DNA of 18,874 bases from positions 1 to 18,874 of the forward strand of contig ONVT01000328.1 in assembly GCA_900321365.1 (NCBI GenBank), written 5' to 3'. The DNA is from an uncultured Eubacteriales bacterium (lineage in GTDB: Bacteria; Bacillota_A; Clostridia; Lachnospirales; Lachnospiraceae). Below are positions 14,361 through 18,874 of this stretch, piece by piece. The translations under genes were made by a program, and so were the position numbers. The number at the start of each line of letters is the position of its first letter. Position 1 is the stretch's first letter. Under the pieces are notes generated by a model. The model saw only the letters and a program-made list of their open reading frames with translations. It was not told where the DNA came from and did no database searches.

Positions 14361-14418
14361 TTATACTCAATGCACAGCATGGTCAGACTGGTCAGCCATT
14401 ATACTTAAAGCACAGCAT
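14361..14418 (-). repeat. Direct repeat of the PP2C gene 3' end
   Basis: Positions 14399-14418, the last codons of the PP2C gene, recur at 14361-14380 just after the stop codon with 18 of 20 bases identical, a period of 38 bp. In one frame the second copy would read LTMLCIEYKGKE, strongly resembling the gene's own end DITMLCFKYNG. This suggests a duplicated or paralog-derived tail. Confidence 0.65.
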
Positions 14419-15846
14419 TGTAATGTCATCAAACTGCTCGGCTCCGGCCACGAAACTGTTTATGCCGTCCATGACATTGGACAGAACCTCTTCCGGCATG
14501 GCCTCCGGATTTCGGTTCAGAGCCTCCAGCATCCTTTCCGATCCGAACAGCTCGTTTTCCGCGTTCGTTGCCTCCGCCACTCCGTCGGTATAAACAAACA
14601 GGCAGTCTCCGGGGTTCAGCTGGAATTCATGTTCTTTAAAGCGTACGCCCTCCAGCGCAGCCACTGCAGGTGAATGCCGGTAGGTGACCAGCTCATACCG
14701 GCCGCCTGCCCTTCGCAATGCCGGATGCTCATGGCCTGCATTTGCCGCAATTCCTTTACCTGTTGCAATGTCCAGAACTGCAAGCCATACTGTGACAAAC
14801 AGCTGGGCCTCATTGCTCTCACAAAGCTGCTCATTAACATTCGCAAGCGCCTCTCCGGGACTCTCACCATTCTGCAGGTGGGATTTGATCAGCACCCTGG
14901 AGACCATCATGAACAGCGCGGCCGGAACACCTTTTCCGGACACATCCGCCATGACCAGCCCGAGGTGTTTGTCATCAGCCAGAAAGAAATCATAAAAATC
15001 ACCGCCAACCTCCTTCGCAGGTGTCATGCTGGCAAATACGTCAAACTCCTGACGGTTGGGGAATGCCGGAAAAAGGCGGGGCAGCTGGCTGGCCTGGATA
15101 TCCGTTGCCATACTCAATTCCGTCCCCAGACGAGTGGCAACTTCCTGCTGGTGCGCGTACTCATCGTTCTGCTCACGAATGATGACGGAGAACATATACA
15201 CAGCCGCGCCTACCGTAGCGAGAATGATGAACTGGATCCCATAGGTAAAACTCTGGATGATCATTGCGACGATCGGTGAGACCAGATAGACCCAGAACGC
15301 GATCCAGACCCTTTTCGTGATGTTTTTCCGATAGCGGCAAAGCAGGTATCCGTCCACAACAAGCATGACCAAAGGAGAAAGGTTTGAAAGCAGATATCCC
15401 GGGCCGCGGTGGTATACATTACTCTCATCGAAATAATAGATCATTCCGGTAAACTGGCCGGTGACCAGAAAAGCAACATGTGCGCATATCAGAATCACCA
15501 GAATGATTTTTATCCTTTTTTCCCCGGACTTCTCCGCCTTCGACGCAGCCAGCACGAGCATTGATATCATGAAAGCCATAAAGCCTGCTGAAAGCACTTC
15601 AATAAAGGTGACCACCTGTAATGCCGTGCGAACAGCACCCCCTGAGGCACCATTCATAAGCTCGCGGACCAGATGGAAGGAAATATAGAGGATGATCAGC
15701 AGAAAGAAACCCTGAAAATACCGCCGGACCTCCTTTCTTAAATGCACAGAAGAGGAAATCTGCAGAAAGCACAGTCCACAGATGCCTATCCCAACTGCAA
15801 TGAAAAAGAAATTAACAAAACTTTCAACTGAGATGTTCAATGTCAT
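14392..15846 (-). CDS. Membrane PP2C-type protein phosphatase (SpoIIE/RsbU family) with seven-helix sensor
   Basis: The 484-residue protein has about seven membrane helices (near 11-30, 45-63, 80-101, 112-130, 155-171, 182-200 and 204-222). A short coiled linker (about 224-255) leads to a cytosolic PP2C/SpoIIE phosphatase domain (about 256-483). Metal-binding motifs are intact: GGDFYD (281-286), MADVSGKGVPAALFM (299-313), NAGHEHP (369-375), YTDGVAEA (419-426) and FDDITML (472-478). The family dephosphorylates Ser/Thr of anti-anti-sigma (STAS) proteins in stress and sporulation switches, but no STAS or anti-sigma gene is nearby, so the partner is unknown. The ATG at 15846 has GGAG nine bases upstream. 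It is the first gene before hflX. The stimulus sensed by the membrane part cannot be told. Confidence 0.92.
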   Translation of the reverse strand: MTLNISVESFVNFFFIAVGIGICGLCFLQISSSVHLRKEVRRYFQGFFLLIILYISFHLVRELMNGASGGAVRTALQVVTFIEVLSAGFMAFMISMLVLAASKAEKSGEKRIKIILVILICAHVAFLVTGQFTGMIYYFDESNVYHRGPGYLLSNLSPLVMLVVDGYLLCRYRKNITKRVWIAFWVYLVSPIVAMIIQSFTYGIQFIILATVGAAVYMFSVIIREQNDEYAHQQEVATRLGTELSMATDIQASQLPRLFPAFPNRQEFDVFASMTPAKEVGGDFYDFFLADDKHLGLVMADVSGKGVPAALFMMVSRVLIKSHLQNGESPGEALANVNEQLCESNEAQLFVTVWLAVLDIATGKGIAANAGHEHPALRRAGGRYELVTYRHSPAVAALEGVRFKEHEFQLNPGDCLFVYTDGVAEATNAENELFGSERMLEALNRNPEAMPEEVLSNVMDGINSFVAGAEQFDDITMLCFKYNG

Positions 15847-15920
15847 CGTAAATCACTCCTTCGCCAGGGTACCAAAAGAATCACCTTATTATTAGTTATT
15901 TATGTACAGGTCCTTAGTGT

Positions 15921-15929
15921 ATTATATCA
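15921..15929 (-). promoter_or_regulatory. Extended -10 promoter of the PP2C-hflX unit
   Basis: On the minus strand TGATATAAT combines a perfect TATAAT with the TGn extension. No good -35 box lies 16-18 bases upstream, as is common for extended -10 promoters. A start near 15914 gives a leader of about 68 bases. Confidence 0.6.
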
Positions 15930-16070
15930 AAAAAGGGTAATACGAAACAGATTCCTGTTGTCAGCACAGCGATAATCCAACTGCCTGGACATTTTTTCAG
16001 AATCGTCACACCAAGACCGTCTTTCTCCTGCCCGTTCGCGCTTTCACTTTCCACTCCTGGGTACATTGTC

Positions 16071-16100
16071 ATTATAGCACAGCAGACACAAAGACCACAA
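16071..16100 (-). promoter_or_regulatory. Candidate upstream promoter in the same gap
   Basis: On the minus strand TTGTGG (16095-16100) and a perfect TATAAT (16071-16076) are separated by 18 bases. It would add a longer leader of roughly 215 bases to the PP2C transcript, or drive a short RNA. The -35 match is modest. Confidence 0.35.
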
Positions 16101-16118
16101 AAAGAGGAAGAGCCTGTT

Positions 16119-17066
16119 TCATCCCTTGGGCTGGGCGTGTTTGCGGTTTCCCTCGGTGCCAGGGACCTGATCACAGTCACGATCGCCATCTTTGCCGAAT
16201 TCACTATAAACGGCAGATCCGATGATCAGTACCGTTCCTATGATTCCCGCAACTCCCATCGGTTCCTTCAATAATAACGCAGAAAGAATAACTGCCGTAA
16301 CTGGGTCAATATAGCTCATTAAGGCACAGGTTTTTGCCGGCAGTACTTCTATTGATCCAAAATACAAAGCGTAAGCAATTCCCGTGTGAACGATTCCTAC
16401 CGTAAGAAACAGAAATGTTCCTAATACCGACAGTTCATAGGTGTGAAGCGTCCCGGTCGCCGCCAGATACGGCAGCATCGCGGCGGCAGCTGAAAACAGC
16501 TGTATGATTGTCTTTTCGAATACAGGGATTCCATCTATCTTCTTGTTCAGCAACACCACCGTCGCGTACAGTACTGCCGCTCCAAGTCCAAGGGCTACCC
16601 CTGTAAAGCTTCCAACAGATCCGCCACCTATCACCCCTGAAACCAGCACCATCCCAACCATGGATAAGATCACGCACAGCAGATGCTTCGCTGTCAGCTT
16701 CTCCTTAAGTACGATCGGTGACAGGAGCATTACTATCATCGGCTGCATATAATAGCTGAGTGTAGCAACCGCCACCGTCGTGTAATTGTAGGCCTCAAAC
16801 AGCAAAATCCAGTTAATTCCAATCAGGACGCCTGTGAAAATCAAAAGTGCGAAATCTTTCTTCCGGATTCGTCCAAGGTTGAACCGATCTCCACGAATTC
16901 TCAGGACAATCAGAAGAAACACTCCGCCCATAATCCCTCGCCCGCACGCAAGAACGCCTGAGGGGAGTGAAATGAAACGACGACACACCCCGATCGTTCC
17001 AAATATAACCATGGACATGGTCAGAGCGGATAAAGCTCTTATCCGCTCTTTCTCTGATTTCTCCAT
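16119..17066 (-). CDS. EamA/DMT superfamily membrane transporter
   Basis: The 315-residue protein has about ten hydrophobic helices arranged as two EamA repeats (about 12-145 and 155-290). Typical DMT features are NYTTVAVATLSYYMQPM near 93-109 at the end of the first repeat's fourth helix, PIVLKEKLT just after it, and the matching ALMSYIDPVTAVILSALLLKEP in the second repeat. The family exports amino acids, sugars or other metabolites, and the substrate cannot be inferred here. The C-terminal tail is charged and hydrophilic, with several Asp, Lys and Gly. The ATG at 17066 has GGTGA four bases upstream, a weak site. Its upstream neighbour is a broken hydrolase gene 37 bases away on the same strand. 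Confidence 0.9.
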   Translation of the reverse strand: MEKSEKERIRALSALTMSMVIFGTIGVCRRFISLPSGVLACGRGIMGGVFLLIVLRIRGDRFNLGRIRKKDFALLIFTGVLIGINWILLFEAYNYTTVAVATLSYYMQPMIVMLLSPIVLKEKLTAKHLLCVILSMVGMVLVSGVIGGGSVGSFTGVALGLGAAVLYATVVLLNKKIDGIPVFEKTIIQLFSAAAAMLPYLAATGTLHTYELSVLGTFLFLTVGIVHTGIAYALYFGSIEVLPAKTCALMSYIDPVTAVILSALLLKEPMGVAGIIGTVLIIGSAVYSEFGKDGDRDCDQVPGTEGNRKHAQPKG

Positions 17067-17103
17067 CTTTCACCAGATATTTCTATATCGTTTCGGTTGT
17101 AGT

Positions 17104-17473
17104 TCACAAATCAAACAGGAACTGGTCGATCTCAATATCGTAGCTGATGACCTGCTTTCCGTGTACTTCCTTTACCTCTCCGAAAAGCATTCCTGAAAGA
17201 ATGTCCTTCGCTCCCTGTATGAGTTCCGGGATCACGGATACCGGCACTCTTAACTGTGCATGGGACGGATAGACCCAGTCAGAAGGATCCTGCCCTTCTG
17301 ATGGAAGATGTTATGGTAAAGCATCATCTCAGATGGATGCATCATGAACTCGGAGAACTGTCTGTTTCCGGCGGTGTGATCGGGGCTTTCTCTACTCCCG
17401 CAGCCAGAAAGATACGGACACCATTATCATCGAGATACCAGGTATCTTCGTAGAGTTCTTTGAAACTGGTCAT
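17104..17473 (-). pseudogene. Broken metallo-beta-lactamase-fold hydrolase
   Basis: Three frames on the minus strand together give pieces of one MBL-fold hydrolase. The N-terminus MTSFKELYEDTWYLDDNGVR starts at ATG 17473, with GAGGA seven bases upstream, and stops at 17342. A middle piece, EFMMHPSEMMLYHNIFHQKG, follows in a second frame (about 17355-17285). The C-terminus, from DWVYPSHAQLRV to DQFLFDL, ends at 17104. The whole is only about 123 codons against 220-300 for the family. The part that should carry the HxHxDH metal motif is missing between the first and second pieces, and more is missing before the third. So there are at least two internal deletions with frameshifts and the product cannot be active. 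The family call rests on recalled similarity of the end pieces. Confidence 0.7.
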
Positions 17474-17513
17474 TGCTTATTCCTCAGAATACTTTGAATC
17501 GTTCAGCTATTAC

Positions 17514-17585
17514 CTACACATTTCCTATAAATCGCTCTGCCGATTCTGTTCTAAGATCATTGTTCGGACCTAACAGCTTAATCAT
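17514..17585 (-). CDS. 23-codon ORF with a strong ribosome site, probably a gene remnant
   Basis: ATG 17585 is preceded by AGGAG six bases away and opens a 23-codon frame (MIKLLGPNNDLRTES, then AERFIGNV) ending in TAG. Such a good start on a tiny frame, between a broken MBL gene and an intact HD gene, suggests the surviving 5' end of a deleted gene. The SAExFxGxV pattern reminds me of some cupin N-termini, but this is weak. A genuine small peptide cannot be excluded. Confidence 0.35.
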   Translation of the reverse strand: MIKLLGPNNDLRTESAERFIGNV

Positions 17586-17594
17586 AGCGGTCTC

Positions 17595-18182
17595 CTATTC
17601 CGGAAGGCTCCCCTTCCTGATATTTTCCTGGATGATCTGATCTGTTACTTCATACAGCTTTTCAGATCCAAGCTTTGTCTTCTTCTGCCGGCCATAGACT
17701 GTCCTTGCTGATACACCGTGCTCAACCCAGTCACTGCCGCCATTGCTATGGTTCAGGATAAGCGGCTGCATGTTATCCATGGCATGAGAGTATTTCGCTT
17801 CCGGTGTCTGATTCTCTTCAAACTCATCAAAGAGGGCGATCAGCTCTTCCTTCTGATCATCTGGAAGTAACGAAAAGATCCGCTCCTTTGCAGCTTCTTC
17901 CCGTGCCTTCTGTGTCTTCAGCCGCTCCTCATCATAGGCGTAGGTATCGCCGGCATCGATTTCAACGATGTCGTGAATCAAGCACATGAGCATCACTTTC
18001 GTGATATCCACATCTTCATTCGCATACTCTCGCAGGATGTACGCCATAATAGCCATATGCCAGGCATGCTCCGCATCATTCTCATTTCTGCCGTTTCCCG
18101 AAAGATGCGTCTGACGGAGGATGTTCTTCTCTTTATCGATTTCCAGAGAAAAGTCAAGTTGTTTTTTCAGTCGCTCATCCAT
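17595..18182 (-). CDS. HD-domain phosphohydrolase (YfbR/HDDC2-like)
   Basis: The 195-residue soluble protein contains an HD metal-dependent phosphohydrolase domain: His39 in ENDAEHAWH, His70-Asp71 in LIHDIVEID, and a likely fourth ligand Asp136 in SHAMDNMQPL. EIDAGDTYAYD (74-84) is typical of the group that includes the deoxynucleoside 5'-monophosphatase YfbR and HDDC2. Nucleotide dephosphorylation is the family expectation, not proven here. I chose the ATG at 18182, with GAGG five bases upstream; a TTG at 18206 would add eight residues. The frame is intact although both neighbouring genes are broken. The ORF is followed by a 9-base gap and then the 23-codon frame. Confidence 0.88.
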   Translation of the reverse strand: MDERLKKQLDFSLEIDKEKNILRQTHLSGNGRNENDAEHAWHMAIMAYILREYANEDVDITKVMLMCLIHDIVEIDAGDTYAYDEERLKTQKAREEAAKERIFSLLPDDQKEELIALFDEFEENQTPEAKYSHAMDNMQPLILNHSNGGSDWVEHGVSARTVYGRQKKTKLGSEKLYEVTDQIIQENIRKGSLPE

Positions 18183-18247
18183 AAGTGCCTCACGAAGTCT
18201 TCCCAATCACTTCAAATGATTATTCTGAAACCAGAACCAGAACGTTT

Positions 18248-18700
18248 TCAGCAGTTGGCTCCAAGTACTCTTCCCGCATATTCCAGAAGGTCATCTCCAT
18301 CACTTACAAGCACTGCGTCTTTAATAACCGTTCCCTTCACATATGGCTGAAGCTTCTCTTTCGTCTTCCCGATCCCACTTCCTCCAGATGTCGCAAACAA
18401 AGCCACCTTCTTTCCTGTGAAATCATAACCACTGCAGAAAGTGTTCACTACATTCGGCGCACAACCATACCAGATGGGAAACCCGACCAGAACCGTATCG
18501 TACTGATCAAAGCTGTCAACAGTTCCCTTTACCGGGACTTCACGCTTTCCAAGTTTCTCCTTGTTGCATCGTGAGAATGGATTTGTCCATCTGATATCTG
18601 CTTTTGTGTATGGACTTTCAGGCTGAATCTCAAAAAAGTCCCACCCCATATGAGATGCCGCCTGTCGTGCAAGTTTTCCTGTTCTTCCTAGGCGAGCAAT
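18248..18700 (-). pseudogene. Flavodoxin lacking its N-terminal strand
   Basis: The frame reads IARLGRTGKLARQAASHMGW onward and shows flavodoxin features: GRTGK from the FMN phosphate loop, the EIQPESPYTKADIRW segment, VLVGFPIWYG, and FATSGGSGIGKTKEKLQPY. The usual first strand and start (about 8-12 residues such as a TLIAYFS-type strand) are absent: a TGA at 18701-18703 precedes the open frame and the first ATG is at 18649, inside the domain. The FMN loop would therefore be incomplete. The stop at 18248 is near the family's normal C-terminus. A deletion joined this gene out of frame to the 18688-18843 ORF. If translated from 18649 (133 residues), it would probably not fold normally. Confidence 0.7.
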
Positions 18701-18843
18701 TCATTAAGCTCTGCTTCCTCATACACAGCACGATCACAGCCAGGGCCAACGGCTGGATACTCATTAGCCCTGTTGACGACGGCTTCTGCAATCTCGGCAT
18801 CGATCAGAACAATTATTTTACTGAATTGGTTCTGGATTGTCAT
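18688..18843 (-). CDS. 51-codon ORF, likely the 5' fragment of another gene
   Basis: ATG 18843 is preceded by GAGGA seven bases away. The frame encodes 51 residues (opening MTIQNQFSKIIVLIDAEIAE, ending in EEAELNELLA) and stops at TAG 18688, overlapping the truncated flavodoxin frame by 13 bases. I do not recognise the sequence. The proper start signals and abrupt end at the flavodoxin junction suggest the 5' end of a gene fused by deletion, though a small native protein remains possible. Confidence 0.4.
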   Translation of the reverse strand: MTIQNQFSKIIVLIDAEIAEAVVNRANEYPAVGPGCDRAVYEEAELNELLA

Positions 18844-18874
18844 ATTGTTATCCTCATAATAAACCTTTAAACTG

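Larger units (their letters stand above)
15847..16118 (-). other. Intergenic region upstream of the PP2C gene
   Basis: This 272-base gap lies between the permease stop and the PP2C start. It holds two TATAAT boxes (separate entries) and an open frame on the minus strand (from ATG 16072 or 16066 to a stop at 15914). That frame would encode a 50-52-residue peptide with one hydrophobic segment (WIIAVLTTGICFVLPFF). The frame lacks a ribosome site and its end contains the PP2C promoter, so I do not call it a gene. No clear terminator for the permease is visible. Confidence 0.5.

Noticed and set aside
15914..16204. A 96-codon minus-strand frame as a membrane protein gene
   Set aside because: Its first third overlaps the permease in another frame, no ribosome site is found at any start, and its end contains the PP2C promoter. 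It is only mentioned as a low-interest possibility.
1..18874. CRISPR arrays, transposases, integrases, phage genes
   Set aside because: No regularly spaced repeats and no proteins with such motifs were seen on either strand.

Overview
The window looks like the chromosome of a Gram-positive, moderately GC-rich Clostridia member, most likely a Lachnospiraceae relative. This is inferred from the gene set (Mini-RNase III beside CysS, IspF, Lon, SecG, RlmB, a CIRCE element, strong AGGAGG-type ribosome sites) and from general protein character; no species can be named from sequence alone. Almost all genes lie on the minus strand, so the text below reads from right to left in transcription order unless stated.

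Left part (1-6440), housekeeping: lon is followed by ispF, cysS, mrnC, rlmB, secG and a tRNA-Thr(GGT). lon has a clear sigma-A-type promoter whose -35 box lies inside a near-consensus CIRCE operator, so HrcA heat-shock control is predicted. No terminator is seen between lon and ispF, and a 34-codon frame overlaps both the lon stop and the ispF start. cysS, mrnC and rlmB are tightly packed (cysS/mrnC overlap by 16 bp) and have an extra promoter between ispF and cysS. secG and the tRNA have their own promoters.

Middle (6473-11138): a three-gene operon encodes the two halves of an asymmetric (one degenerate site) ABC exporter and a zinc-ribbon protein with a disordered acidic repeat tail. Facing away on the plus strand (11330-12853) are a conserved-looking but unrecognised cysteine-containing 153-residue protein and a histidine-phosphatase-family protein.

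Right part (12901-15846): a seven-helix membrane PP2C (SpoIIE/RsbU-like) phosphatase is followed by the ribosome-associated GTPase HflX. Next, upstream of both, comes an EamA/DMT family permease (16119-17066).

Far right (17104-18874): a decaying accessory segment. It contains a metallo-beta-lactamase-fold hydrolase broken by frameshifts and missing its metal site, a 23-codon ORF, an intact HD-domain phosphohydrolase, and a flavodoxin without its N-terminal strand, joined out of frame to the start of another unrecognised ORF.

I did not find CRISPR arrays, transposases, phage genes or rRNA genes. No clearly novel multi-gene system stands out. The most interesting leads are the CIRCE-lon promoter, the ABC exporter with its zinc-ribbon repeat protein, and the CxC orphan beside the phosphatase.
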